In this document: piece after piece, positions 11,620 through 22,765 of the stretch
Position numbering within the stretch: the stretch's first letter is position 1
Layout of the letters: each line of letters starts with the position of its first letter
Assembly: GCA_025618425.1 (NCBI GenBank)
Contig: CM046848.1
Span: forward strand, 22,905,955-22,969,954
Reading direction: 5' to 3'
Source of the DNA: Heliocidaris tuberculata
Lineage: Eukaryota > Echinodermata > Echinoidea > Camarodonta > Echinometridae
Length of the DNA stretch: 64,000 nt
The notes under the pieces: model-generated
What the model was told of the DNA's origin: nothing
Database searches by the model: none
Seen by the model: the letters and a program-made list of their open reading frames with translations, nothing else
Made by a program: the position numbers and the translations under genes

Positions 11620-11627
11620 ATATTTAC

Positions 11628-12784
11628 ACACCATCTGAATCTAAACATGACACCAGTATTTTCTTAACTTGGCTTTGACCTGTGTAAGGAAAATAAGAAA
11701 AGAAAGTCTACTTTATTTTTTGTTAACACTTGACATTTTTTTCACATTACATGCAAAATGTTAAATCAACGAAAATCATGAATGTGAACGAAACAATAAG
11801 ATAAGAGTACTTTGTAACAGAGGTCGATTCAGCATGGATTGTCAGAAGGAAGGAGGGGGGGGGGGGGGAAAGGGGGCCGAAATGTTTGTGAAAAATTAAA
11901 AGCATTGTTGACTGTTCTTTCATTGAAAGGAAGCACTGAAATTAGTTCAATGAACGATAGTATCCTTTCAGTAGAGCTCTAAAATGAACTTTTCGTTATC
12001 TTTCAGAGACAACCCAAAATATGCCTCTCACCATGGTAACCTACAACCTACAAAGAACGCCTTCCGTAATAAACTTAGCCCCATACCACCCTAATACCAT
12101 CCTTTTTTTTTCAAAGCAAAGAACGAGGAGGGGGGGGGGGGGGGGGTGATGGCTGAATCGCTCGTTTGGATGATACTATGATGTTTCGGTAATATCAAGC
12201 TAGACCTGGCTTACAAAACGCAATACTTGCAAGGAGGTGTCGCCACCAAGTTTTTATCAGTTCGTAATAAACGTGGTCGCCCGCAAAGTACATGCGACCC
12301 GTACATAGGTACATAGGTAAAAAAACAGAAATGAATTCATCTAAGTACAGTGTGTCTAGAAAGAAAGAAAAAATGTCACGAAATCAATTCAAAGTTTGCA
12401 AACTCATACCGCCAAGAAATTAACATATTCTTGTGATTTCCATCAGAATTAAATGATACAGTGGTTTCCTTTGAAATGAAGTCATTAATGAATATTTCAA
12501 AATATTGTACATGATAAATATAGTAATCATTATCAATACAATTTACACGAGCAACCACGTTAGAGATGTACATGAATAATTTGCGTATTTTAATGTTTTA
12601 TCTCTGTCAATAACAAAGCTTAATACAGTGGTGCTATGTCGGGAAAGCTCAAACAAACATTCGTTGCCATCATCATGACTCTGTTAGTTTATTTCTCAAC
12701 AAAATATCGTACTGTCCTTTTTGTTTACGTTATCACAACCCATAGAATAATGTTAAACAGAAGAATTGTGAGCAGACAAGCCTG
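11628..12784. other. Single-copy DNA with G runs, no gene seen
   Basis: G runs at about 11855-11868 and 12130-12147. The first sits in GATTCAGCATGGATTGTC, reminiscent of the GC-run MITE, but the copy is not complete enough to call. Confidence 0.5.
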
Positions 12785-12850
12785 GATCTGATGACTGGGG
12801 TATAATGATCTGTAAATGGCTTAGAGAGACATCGTCAATATAAATCCAGA
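12785..12850 (+). mobile_element. SINE-B 3' fragment (5' truncated)
   Basis: GGGGTATAATGATCTGTAAA, then GGCTTAGAGAGACATCGTC and ATAAATCCAGAAT match the 3' end of SINE-B at 7645-7722. Its tail is joined directly to the hairpin element at 12851. Confidence 0.7.
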
Positions 12851-12934
12851 ATAGCGTCTGTTCGGAGCCAGAAGGGCGTTAAGTCCCATCATTTGTACAG
12901 ATTTAATGCCCTTCTCGCTCCAAACAGACGATAT
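12851..12934. mobile_element. 84-bp foldback element, family H, copy 1
   Basis: Left arm ATAGCGTCTGTTCGGAGCCA and on to GAAGGGCGTTAA; right arm TTTAATGCCCTTCTCGCTCC and on to AAACAGACGATAT. Each arm is about 30 bp, separated by roughly 22 bp. A second copy lies at 30355-30439, which shows it is a dispersed element. It carries no protein. Confidence 0.85.
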
Positions 12935-13621
12935 CATCATTCACTTCGATGAAATGTTGAGGGATAATAGCGGTCAGCATTATCCTCTCCAAATCTCTGT
13001 TTTGTGTCGCTTTTTTGTATACACCATGTACGCCATTGATGAAGACACCTTAAAACAGTCATAACATAATATGACGCATATTGCAATGGGGCTTTGTATG
13101 CCTGCGTTGTAATGAAAAGTTTAAAGCATCGCATCTATTCCATGTTCCATTGCATCACCTCGGCCAATAAAGCATAATCAAAATAAAAACCTAGAAATAC
13201 ATTTCACGATGTTTGAAATGTTGCTTTTTTATTTCTTTGAAGAAGAAAAAACACACAAATGAACGTTATTCCCGTATGGTATATACATGTACAAGGAAAG
13301 CAACGGTTCCTGCTTTTCTTACGTCGGATTGGTAAAAACTTCTAGACAAAAGTGATGTTAAAAATCTACAAATGTGATTTTTTTTAAACAAAAATACTTC
13401 CACCACTAGCTTGCTTTTGTTGTTGTTGTTGTTGTTGTTGTGGTGGGGGGGGGGGGGTGCTATCTAAAATAGTTTTGGTCTATTTGGTATTAAAGTGTCC
13501 CAAAATGTTGAACTATATGTTATTTTTCCAGAAAAGTGTGTAATAGCGAATACATTATAGAGGTAAAGTTTGATATTCGTCACCCCCAGATTGGACATTA
13601 TGCCAACCAAAGAGTAGAGGA
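12935..13621. other. Single-copy DNA, no gene seen
   Basis: A (GTT)n repeat and a G run lie together at 13421-13458. Nothing else recognised. Confidence 0.55.
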
Positions 13622-13822
13622 GGTACGATGGCTCAGTGGTAGAGAAGTGGTCTCGTAACTGGGAGGACCCGGGTCTGAAACCAAGTGGATGTGCTAGTGC
13701 CCTTTGGAAAGGCATTAATCCCCATTACCAAATCCCTCGGAGAGGATTTAAAGCCGTCGGTCCAATGGCTGCTTACTTACAAGCATACACATGCTTTCTT
13801 AGCAGTCATGTAAAAAAAAAAT
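13622..13822 (+). mobile_element. tRNA-derived SINE, family C, copy 1 (full length)
   Basis: A box ATGGCTCAGTGGTAGAG at 13628-13644 and a decayed B box GGGTCTGAAACC at 13671-13682. The body has GCCCTTTGGAAAGGCATTAA and GCCGTCGGTCCAATGGCTG, ending in ACTTACAAGCATACACATGC, GCAGTCATGT and an A-rich tail. Three other copies are present on the minus strand. Confidence 0.9.
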
Positions 13823-14326
13823 GAAACCAAACAAAAGAGTACAAATACGAAAGTGGCAAACTTATGACGAGAAATGTGGCAATTTTCAGGTGAAGGGGCG
13901 CTTATGCATGGGCTAACATCAGAGTAGGGTAGTGAATCTGACCCCTTTATAGACCTTTCAGTCCAATGACATATGTTGTATTGCCAATCTGTACTATGCT
14001 ATTTAACTGATAAAACCTCACTGCACCCTATCCTCAGTGTTAGACACACGGCAACCCCCTTTTTACAGCGAGGGAAGGGTTAATGACATTGCACACCAAC
14101 ACGTAGTGCCAATATTCATAAAAGGCGACAATATCTTTACGTGATCACGATCGGTTCACATTGCCAAATACTATCGCGCCTTTTGCTCATTAGGCCAAAA
14201 TGGCGTACTACACGCACATTGCTCGTAAACTATCAGCAATCTTGACGAAGCAACCTTTTTAAAAGGAGACTTTGTAGTTTAAGAGTGCGTTTCTTTTAGG
14301 GATGTTTGTTCACTGGCTGATTTATT
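13823..14326. other. Single-copy DNA, no gene seen
   Basis: No feature recognised. Confidence 0.55.
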
Positions 14327-14620
14327 GAGGGGGGGGGGGTACGCGTCAAACGGCCCATGCCCCTTTTAAAACCCAACTGGCATAAAGTACACTAACAGTA
14401 AATGTCCCTCTCTTATTGTGCTTTTAGGACCCCCCTCCCGCGTTCACAAATGTTAGACCCAAAAGGCACCTAAAAATGTGAAATCCACCCCCCCCCCCCA
14501 TTTTTTTGTTGTTGCTTGTCAGAGGTTTAAAAAAAAATTTTTTTTGCTCATAAAACTCATCCGGGGTGTATTGTGTCGTGCCACCCCTCCCTTTTGAGGA
14601 ATTCTGGATTCACTCCTGGT
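14327..14620 (+). mobile_element. GC-run MITE, copy 4
   Basis: Starts at a G run, contains GCCCATGCCCCTTTTAAAAC, a C13 run at about 14487-14499 and TTTGTTGTTGCTTGTCAGAG. It ends CCCTTTTGAGGAATTCTGGA then TTCACTCCTGG. The same order of pieces is seen at 5107-5368. Confidence 0.75.
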
Positions 14621-14639
14621 CATCAGATTATGTCCGAAA

Positions 14640-14735
14640 CATAAGACTGGGCAACACAAACCTGGAACCTCTTCCCGATCACGAGACCACAGCTCTACCA
14701 CTGATCCATCGCGCAATATATCATGGCAAGATTTT
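14640..14735 (-). mobile_element. tRNA-derived SINE, family C, copy 2 (5' part)
   Basis: On the minus strand, GATGGATCAGTGGTAGAGC (A box, 14692-14707), then GTGGTCTCGTGATCGGGAAG and a decayed B box in AGGTTCCAGGT. Only the tRNA-like head is present. Confidence 0.8.
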
Positions 14736-14875
14736 ACGACTCATGCTCCGGCCACAATTAATGCTCCGCGGTAAATTAACTTCACAAACCGAATTCCTAA
14801 CTTCACCTCTTTTAATTTAATACCAAACCAGCTTACCCTGACTTTAACCCTAAACTTAACCTAAAACCCAAGTGC

Positions 14876-14892
14876 AACCCTAACCCTAACCT
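14876..14892 (-). repeat. Interstitial telomere-like (CCCTAA)n remnant
   Basis: AACCCTAACCCTAACC, preceded by degenerate AACCC/TTAACC sequence from 14844. TTAGGG is the usual animal telomere unit; this short internal block is only a remnant. Confidence 0.6.
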
Positions 14893-14904
14893 TATATTTT
14901 TGAC

Positions 14905-15075
14905 AAAATGAAGCCCGAAGGAATTGCTGCCGGAGCAAATGTCGGATCACTAAGGATTAATGCCTTTCCTGCGGGCACTAGCGCATCAATTAGGTTTCGA
15001 ACCAGAACCGTCCGGTCACGAGACCACTGCCTTTATACCACTGAGCCAGCCACCGCGCCATATCATGGCAATGAA
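14905..15075 (-). mobile_element. tRNA-derived SINE, family C, copy 3
   Basis: Minus strand: GTGGCTGGCTCAGTGGTATAAAG (A box, about 15037-15052), GGTCTCGTGACCGGACGGTTC, an excellent B box GGTTCGAAACC at 14993-15003, and a body with GCTAGTGCCCGCAGGAAAGGC. It follows copy 2 in the same orientation. Confidence 0.88.
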
Positions 15076-15311
15076 AACAGACCCATTTTTCTGTTACCCC
15101 TTTTCTCTGTGTCGGTTCGATCTTGCTGGTTTTATTGCCTCTCCCTTAGATTACTTGCTGTCGGTCCAAATTAGCGCAGACGACAGACCCCGTTGTTATT
15201 TGGCGGGAGATATTTTGGTCTGCTGCACGGCTTGGCCGGGGTCACAGTACTTGCTTCACATGTTCCTCGATGGGAAATTCTCCTCCTTACCCAGTCGTGT
15301 AGCAGAGCATT

Positions 15312-15316
15312 AGAGG

Positions 15317-15386
<70 letters not shown>
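15312..15386. repeat. (GA)n microsatellite
   Basis: About 35 GA units preceded by GGGAGG. Confidence 0.95.
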
Positions 15387-15534
15387 AAGGTGCCCAGAGT
15401 AGTCGAATTCTAAATTGAATTTTGTGAGAAAGATATTATAGGAGGGGTAAACGTTCGATTCCCTTCAGTCCAAAATAACATTTTCTTTTTAGTTCCTCCT
15501 CTTCCCCCTCTTCTTTCTTTTCATTCTTCCCTTT

Positions 15535-15627
15535 CTTCTTCTTCTTCTTCTTCTTCTTCTTCTTCTTCTTCTTCTTCTTCTTCTTCTTCTTCTTCTTCTT
15601 CTTCTTCTTCTTCTGCTTCTTCTTCTT
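15535..15627. repeat. (CTT)n microsatellite
   Basis: About 30 CTT units with a single CTG variant. Pyrimidine-rich DNA continues to 15720. The Arg/Lys run on the minus strand is an artefact. Confidence 0.95.
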
Positions 15628-15720
15628 CCTTCTCCTGCTCCAGTTTTTGTTTCGTCATATATCTTTATCCTTTTTCTTTTCTTGATCTGCTTTTTCTTCT
15701 TTATTTTCATATCTCATTTT

Positions 15721-16008
15721 CTAAATTTGTTTTCTTCATGTAGGGCTACTTACTTCCTTTTCTATTCAACGACTGCGAATCCTATTATGAAAAGAAAACA
15801 ACAATAAAAGGGCTTTCTAGGAACTTTAGAATCCAACTACTTTGGAGGATTAATTGTGTATATTGACGGAAATTTTCTGTAATTGTCATTTCGGGATTTT
15901 TTTTTCTGCAGGCTACCCCCTAACTAAAGGAGCCTGGTGGGGAGAGTTGACAGGATTCCCGAATTCGTATGGGAGAAAAAAATTATATGGAATTTTTTTT
16001 AAAGATTA
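15721..16008. other. Single-copy DNA, no gene seen
   Basis: No feature recognised. Confidence 0.5.
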
Positions 16009-16165
16009 GACCCCCCCCCCCCCTCCTTCTTTACCCCTACACACACTCTTAGAGCCTGAGGAAGGCGGTTGGAATTCCTGAAACCGCTTCCCCGGTCAAA
16101 AGTTATGTCGAGAAAATTTCGCCCCCTCCCCCTTTTAAGAAATTCTGGAGTCGCCCCCGCTCTCA
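16009..16165 (+). mobile_element. GC-run MITE, copy 5 (3' part)
   Basis: A C13 run at the start and GCCCCCTCCCCCTTTTAAGA then AATTCTGGAGTCGCCCCCG at the end, matching the right end of the family. The middle is diverged. Confidence 0.6.
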
Positions 16166-16479
16166 TTACCACCAACATCATAATCATCATCATCATCATT
16201 ATGTGCCTTTTCAAACTTTTTAATTTATGTGACAGTGCCCTTCTTGTTAAAAGAATGAAAACCCAAACTCTAGGCTACTCCGAATCGCCTTTAATCCAAG
16301 GGCGCGAGGTTTTTTTGACATGTCATCTAGATTTCCCGCTCCATGTTTTTTTGAAAGTTAGTATGTCGAGAAAAAAAATGTTAGAAGTCAGTTCATTTCT
16401 TTAGAAAATTTTCTCGCTTCGTTACACACAAAAAGTCCATAAATTTAATATTCCATGGATAGAAATAGGGACATAATAG

Positions 16480-16700
16480 GGCGTATAATACGCCACTTCT
16501 TCGGGAGGTGACGAGTTAAGTTCTCTCGCGGACGTGCAGTCGCGTTGCCTCGGCTCAATTTCACCGAGTATTGGGCTATGATTAGATCAAAGAAAACGCC
16601 GCCGTGTGCGTGACGAACGTAGTGCCGCATCCTATACGTCGGTATCCTTGGGCGATGTTTGGGCGGGACGCGCTTGCTAGCTAGACTGATACATCGCCGC
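16480..16700. promoter_or_regulatory. CpG-rich islet with TCF- and Sp1-like motifs
   Basis: CpG is far commoner here than in the flanks (for example CTCGCGGACGTGCAGTCGCG, ACGCCGCCGTGTGCGTGACG). An AGATCAAAG motif at 16584-16592 fits the TCF/LEF consensus, and GGGCGGG at 16661-16667 fits an Sp1-type GC box. The 86-codon minus-strand frame across it has no recognised family. A promoter or enhancer role is inference. Confidence 0.35.
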
Positions 16701-16855
16701 ATCATCGCGGCATCTAAGCCCTAAATTAGCATTCAAGATTCTTAGCGACCGGTGTGATTAATTCCAAAAGGAATGCATTTTTTTAAAATTTGATCAATTT
16801 ACTTATTTCTTTTGAAAACATTTACTGAGTTGTCATAATAATTATAACGGTCTCA

Positions 16856-17068
16856 GTTATTTACCCAAGGTAGCGTCATCAGTATTGATTCTGCTCTTGC
16901 TGATGGCCGTGCAATTATCATTACCCCAGCATTGCCAGTTACCAATTTAATACACCATGGTCGAGAGGGACAAATTTGGGTAAAACACCCTGTCCAATGA
17001 TGGAAGTACCAAGCAAAGATTGAACCTTGGACCTTTCCTATGAGAGTCAAGAGTCTTTACCAATATAA
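16856..17068 (-). mobile_element. tRNA-derived SINE, family A, copy 3
   Basis: Reverse complement gives ATTGGTAAAGACTCTTGACTC, AGGTCCAAGGTTCAATC (decayed B box), ACAGGGTGTTTTACCC, TAACTGGCAATGCTGGGG and CTACCTTGGGTAAATAA. It aligns along its length with copies 1 and 4. Confidence 0.88.
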
Positions 17069-17734
17069 AAAAGGAAAGCGTGAACGGATATACTATCTAC
17101 TTTAAACTATGACGAAATATTTAAAGAAAAATGAAACGCAATTCGTCATTGCCGGATAAATATATCTATGTAAATGTACATAAATGCACACTTTCACAAA
17201 TTATGTGACATCCTTATCGAATCCTTGTTTAACTGCAGAATTATTTATGAGTGATATTGCATACAAAGTGGAAAATTATTTCGCCATTTCATGATTACTA
17301 CTTTTTGCATTCAGTACAAATTAAATGAATGTTTTTATTCAAAGGAGTATAAATTCATTTCAAATTTAAGGAATAATTTATTCAAGTTTTAAGAAAGCCA
17401 ACTTCGCAAAAGCTATTGGAAATTACAGAAATTTATTTACTGTTAAGAAATAAATAACGAATTTCAAGTTCCCTCAAGAACTTACAATCATTTGCCATGC
17501 AATAATGAAGTATAATAAAAGTTTTCGATATAATGCTGTAGGTCGGTTGATTTCTAAATCATAATTTGTAATGTCAGTTGGAATATGTCTCTGATAACAT
17601 TATCTGTTTTTGACACCTTTTTCTAACAAGTATTTCTAATGAGAAACAGGAAGGAGATGAATCAGACCATGCTTGCCAAAAGGCTATCTCGAAAAAGGGG
17701 TCATTCGAAGTGAAACTTTGCAGGCAAGGATTAT
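17069..17734. other. AT-rich single-copy DNA, no gene seen
   Basis: No coding frame or repeat landmark recognised. Confidence 0.6.
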
Positions 17735-17949
17735 TGTGGTATATTATTGAAGGCTCTTGACTCTCATACGAGAGGTCCTGGGTTCGATACTCGCTGGGTG
17801 CTTACATTCTTGGACAAGATGTTTTACCCTTATTTGTTCCTCTCCACCCAGGTGTCAATGTGTACCCGGCAATTGCTGGGGTAATAATAATTGCAGGGCC
17901 CTCAGGAAGAACATCATTGATGCTGATGAGGCTTCCCTGAGTAAACAAA
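17735..17949 (+). mobile_element. tRNA-derived SINE, family A, copy 4 (best preserved)
   Basis: A-box-like GTGGTATATTATTGAAGGCTC, B box TGGGTTCGATACTC, then GTGTACCCGGCAATTGCTGG, AGGGCCCTCAGGAAGAACAT and CTTCCCTGAGTAAACAAA. A (GAT)n/(ATT)n tail follows at 17950-17979. Confidence 0.9.
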
Positions 17950-18192
17950 ATGATGATGATGATTATCATTATTATGATGAACTTAAAGTGATTTGGTAAT
18001 TTTGTAGAGGCTTGATAAAATCTGAGCTGCCTGGCCTTACATGCTATCAGTGTATGTAATATGGTGTAAAAATGAAGCCCAGGAAAAAAAAAACAAAGCA
18101 CTTCAAAATCATCATGTGCTTCACAAAAGTAAACATATGCAAGTGACTGGAATTGCCAGACTCATTTTTCCCCATAGACTCAGTGTTAGACT

Positions 18193-18214
18193 AAAGCGTA
18201 TGGCCATACGCTTT
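18193..18214. other. 22-bp perfect palindrome
   Basis: AAAGCGTATGG followed immediately by its exact reverse complement. It has no spacer, so it is a cruciform or dimeric-protein site candidate and not a hairpin with a loop. Confidence 0.9.
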
Positions 18215-18562
18215 CGTAAATGGGAATATTCAGTCACATATATCTTACTAATAGCATTATATATTTGAAAACCTTTCTATGCCTGGCTATTTATTTATCC
18301 TTCTGAACATCATTATACAAGACAGATATCAAAATTCAACAATTTATTAAATCAAGCCTCCGCAAAGTTACCAAATCCCTTTAAGGAAACATGGTGCTTT
18401 GACTCTCGTTTTTCATATGGCACGAAATATGCAGTAGAAGAAATAAAAGTTTACCAGTTTGTCATTAACTCAAATAATAATTATACTATATGGATGTTAA
18501 ACAAACTGATATTAGACCGGTTGGATAGGAGACAGTCTGGGTGAGGACAAAATGCAATGAAT
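18215..18562. other. AT-rich DNA, no gene seen
   Basis: No feature recognised. Confidence 0.6.
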
Positions 18563-18792
18563 AAGGAAAAAGGGCCCAACTTCATCTAAACATTTTTTTA
18601 GTTATGACGAAAACAATATTTTTAACAAGTTTAAGGGACAGAATATTTTCATCTTTGCATGGAACACATAAACATACATCATTTAACACATCAAGATAAA
18701 AATATCCTGTGTCTTAAAATTATCAAAGTATTGATTTTTTTTTAAACGATGATTCTAAAACAGTTTTGTTGGAGTTGGGCCCTCCTTCTTCA
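18563..18792. mobile_element. MITE with GGGCCCAACT inverted ends
   Basis: Left end AAAGGGCCCAACTTCATCTA; right end, read on the minus strand, GGAGGGCCCAACTCCAACA. The similarity runs about 28 bp inwards through AAAC..TTTTAG. About 225 bp long, AT-rich interior, no coding. Confidence 0.7.
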
Positions 18793-19025
18793 CGTGTATT
18801 CATTTAGACGAGCAGGGTGCACGAAATAACGGGCATTGGACCAAATGGCAGCACATCGTTCTTTGTACGGGTTAAGATTGGCAATATACTATCTTGCTAA
18901 CGACGACATTGGCGCCGCTGGGGTTAGTTATCTGACTTGAAACATGGATCCATATACATGATATAACTACTTGTAAACTGGAATACGGTAATTTTACTTA
19001 TCATCTTGAGACTTTCATAATCATA
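18793..19025. other. Single-copy DNA, no gene seen
   Basis: No feature recognised. Confidence 0.5.
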
Positions 19026-19027
19026 AC

Positions 19028-19063
<36 letters not shown>

Positions 19064-19138
19064 ATCATCATCATCCTCCTCCCTCCTCCTCCTCCTCCTC
19101 CTCCTCCTCCTCCTCCTCCTCATCATCATCATCATCTC
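19026..19138. repeat. (ATC)n and (CTC)n compound microsatellite
   Basis: An ATC block at 19028-19073, a CCT block to about 19120, then ATC again. The Met/Arg run on the minus strand is an artefact. Confidence 0.95.
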
Positions 19139-19563
19139 CATCTGTATTGTTATCACCAGCAATAGTAATCTACAATAAAAAGGTAAGAGAAGAACAGTCT
19201 TCATAACACTGTCTGCATGCATGGTGAATAGTCCCTATTGTGACGTTTTGTAATGTGTTTTTTGCACATGTTGTAATGCAGACAATCAAAGCGAATTACT
19301 CGATATGAATTTGCCCGCCATCGAATCGTACAATATTCTCACTGTTGCTGAGGAAACATATTGTAGAAAACGAAACAGAATCGGAGAGAGGAGGAGGGGG
19401 AGGGGGGGGGGGGGTGGGGAGTAACGACGTAATATAAAGGCGGATAGACAGATAGAAGGTTTGGAAGAAGAACAAAATTGCTAGAGAATGCTCGTTTGAA
19501 AGATAAAAATTTTTGATATACAGGCAGACATATAGATGTACATAATTCATAAAGGTAAATAAG

Positions 19564-19598
<35 letters not shown>

Positions 19599-20084
19599 GG
19601 ACAGACAGACAAAGAAGAGAGAGGGGCAAAATAGAGACGCAGGGTTAGAATTAGGATAGAGAGAAACAATAGTGAAACAGAGAGAGAAAAAAATAGAGAA
19701 AGAGAGAGGGAATGATGTTGGAATAAAAGCTGTTCCAACGTGTACTCGAAGAAAAAAACACCCTTGCAGGAAATTGTGTCGGAAACCCACCGTTTTCCAA
19801 TTCAATACAAAACAGACGAATATAATGATGTTGTACCGTATGCTTTTTCAAAACTCGTGTGATTGCGCTGGGCATGCAAGTATACGTACAACGCTATATA
19901 GCAAATAATCTATTGTATTTTTGTAGCTTGTGAAGGAGTTGTATTGTTTACAGACTACATATGATTTCAGAATGAGCAGATTGATTGGCAGCTCGAATCG
20001 GAAGTCGTCGAAGGCTTTCTTTGGGAAGAAAAATTGGGCGACGTCGATCGAGAGAGCGATTTGTAACTGAGATTATGCCCAAGA
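19139..20084. other. Mixed single-copy and purine-rich DNA, no gene seen
   Basis: G-rich run at about 19388-19418, (GA)n then (CAGA)n at 19563-19608. The 169-codon minus-strand frame at 19296-19805 is mostly Ser/Leu/Pro from these repeats. Confidence 0.55.
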
Positions 20085-20210
20085 GAAGAGAAGAGAAAAG
20101 AAGAAAGAGAGAGAGAAAGAAAGAAAGAGAGAGAAGAGGAGAGGAGAGATGAAAGAGAGAGAGAGGGAGAGCGAAGGAGAGAGAGAGAGAAAGAAAGAGA
20201 GAGAGAGAGA

Positions 20211-20262
<52 letters not shown>
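20085..20262. repeat. GA-rich polypurine tract
   Basis: Imperfect GA/GAA repeats, becoming pure (GA)n at about 20214-20252. Confidence 0.95.
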
Positions 20263-21105
20263 TTGCGCAATTTTTTTTCCAAAGTTTAATTTTGAATCAG
20301 CGAAGAAAAAGCATAGAACCTCGATTGCGACGCGAAAGTCATCGTTTTAATTTGTATAAATATGTATATTTTTGAAAGGGTGTCATAATTATGGAAATTA
20401 TATGATTTTCCTATATACTAGTAGAACATGGGAGGAAATATCAAACATACACAAAACAGTGCATCATAAAAGTAGCCAAAAATATGTTCAGGATTGGCCA
20501 ATTTCACCCGTTTGACAACACATAGGTCCATGCTTTGTAATTAACACATGGGTAGTAAATTTCAGCATGGCAGTCACATAGTTACTGGTATCTTTATTTT
20601 ATATTTCGTATCCAAGCGCTTCTGACTCTTAGATTTACTGTTTTGTGAAAACCCTCATTAATTTTGGTCCTTTCCCTTTGCAACTACTTTATGGAAAAGA
20701 AAGTTAATGGTTGAAACTTCTGCCTACATCAAAGAAAGAAAGAAGTAAAGTAGAAAAACAATTCTCGGAAGAAGAATAAATGTGTAAAACCAAAGAACCT
20801 ATAGATAATTACGAGATGAAAAATAGTTTTTATCCTTTCTTATCTTACAGTGAATAGCAACTGCTTAGGCCGAAGTGAAATGATTTTACAATTTCCGTAT
20901 TCGTCCAGGATAGGATTATTCGCTACGCTTTAAAACTGAAAAGGCGCCGTTTTATGGCGAAATCCCTCCCAATTTGATAGTGGATAGCATCTGATTGGTA
21001 CTAGATCTGCTAATTTCCTTTCTCTAAGCTATCGTAAATCTCGTCTTCGATCATAAATGTCATTTTCGTTCTTCATTTATTCATACTTTAAGGAGCTTAC
21101 TTTTT
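20263..21105. other. AT-rich single-copy DNA, no gene seen
   Basis: No feature recognised on either strand. Confidence 0.6.
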
Positions 21106-21425
21106 GTTAGAGTGAGTAATGAGAGGGAGACAGAAAACCAGAAATATTGGGAGGGAAGAAGTAAAAGAAAAGGGGGAGATAGAGAGGCAAAGGACTACAT
21201 ATAAGAGATGGAATAAAGAAATAAGAAGAGGAAAAAACACACGAGAATAGACAGTGAGACAGATGTAGTGCATGAAAGAGAGAAAGAGAGGGCGTTAAAA
21301 CCATGGGAGAAAACGAAAATATTTAGAAAGAGAGAGGGAGAGAGATAGGAAGAAAAAAGCATTTGTCATGTGTTTGTAGGCAAAGAGCGGCAGAGAAAAA
21401 GGAGGACGTTTTGGGGAAGGATAGG
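21106..21425. repeat. Imperfect purine-rich tract
   Basis: A/G-rich without a clean unit. Low-complexity frames on the minus strand only. Confidence 0.6.
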
Positions 21426-21514
21426 CTAAAAAAACTAAAGAAATTTGCAGAATTAAGACGGGTAAGAGTTCAACTGATAAGAAAAAGGGTAACATAGAAG
21501 CAAAGTATAATAAC

Positions 21515-21524
21515 AATGATGATT

Positions 21525-21568
<44 letters not shown>

Positions 21569-21685
21569 AATAATAATAATAATGATAATAACAACAACAA
21601 TATTAATAATAACATGAATAATATTACTACTACTACTACTGATAATGATAATAATAACATCAATTATGATAATAATAAAAATTAA
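21515..21685. repeat. (GAT)n and (AAT)n compound microsatellite
   Basis: GAT units at 21518-21568, then AAT, AAC and ACT units to about 21680. Confidence 0.92.
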
Positions 21686-21784
21686 AATACTAAACAGATA
21701 ACCCTACATTTCTGGATAAAGTCCGGTTCCTGTTTTATCGACCAACTGACCGTTAGGTTGTTGACAAAACAATAATAGTAATAC

Positions 21785-22105
<321 letters not shown>

Positions 22106-22118
22106 GTAATATTATGTC

Positions 22119-22190
22119 TTGTTTACCCAGGGTAACCTTATCAGTAACTTTTCGTCCTGAGGGCTCTCCAATCATATTTTTACCCCGAGA
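22119..22190 (-). mobile_element. SINE-A 3' fragment, copy 5
   Basis: Minus strand reads TCTCGGGGTAAAAATATGAT, GGAGAGCCCTCAGGACGAAA, GATAAGGTTACCCTGGGTAA, matching the 3' third of SINE-A. The head is missing. Confidence 0.8.
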
Positions 22191-22333
22191 AGCATAAATT
22201 GAAGAGTTGATATGAAAGGGGAAAAAATAATGTCAGATTATAGACATGATAGAGCTATTGTTAACAGGATATGCAGCAAACAAGTCCATGATTCTTAGCA
22301 TTAAAACAAAATCGTTAAAAGGGAATGGCAGTT

Positions 22334-22765
22334 AAAGGGAAAGTCCACCCTGATTTTAACTTGGTTTTAAAAAAAAAAAGCAGAAAAATTAAAGAAAGAG
22401 ATAAAAAAAAAAAGTTTGAGCAAAATCCGATAAGATATAAGAAAATATATAAAGAAAATATTTTATCATACATGCACCATAGATAATAATGTCACTTATG
22501 TATTTACATAAAAGCTGTATGATAAAAATTTATTCCCTCATTAAAAACAAAGAAAATTAAAATTTATGAATTTTGTGTAACGAGCAAATGGGAGAGGAGC
22601 TCGCAAGATACGTCACGGAGTTGCCAATTTGTGTTTGGTTGATTACAACTTCAAAAATTCATAGCTTTCTTATTTCTTATTGGAATTTGCTCAAACTCAT
22701 CAACCTGTTTCTTTAATTGTCTGCTTCTTTTAAAACCAATTTAATATCAGGGTGGACTTTCAATT
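22334..22765. mobile_element. Long-armed MITE, AAAGTCCACCCTGAT family, complete
   Basis: Left end AAGGGAAAGTCCACCCTGAT; right end on the minus strand TTGAAAGTCCACCCTGATAT. The inverted similarity runs about 100 bp inwards on each side through TTGGTTTTAAAA, AATTAAAGAAA and GTTTGAGCAAA. The centre is AT-rich. A single left-arm copy lies at 44955-45050. A transcript through it would fold into a long hairpin. Confidence 0.85.

Noticed and set aside
13622..13822. tRNA gene
   Set aside because: The A and B boxes are tRNA-like, but the B box is damaged, no acceptor stem closes and the sequence is one copy of a dispersed SINE.
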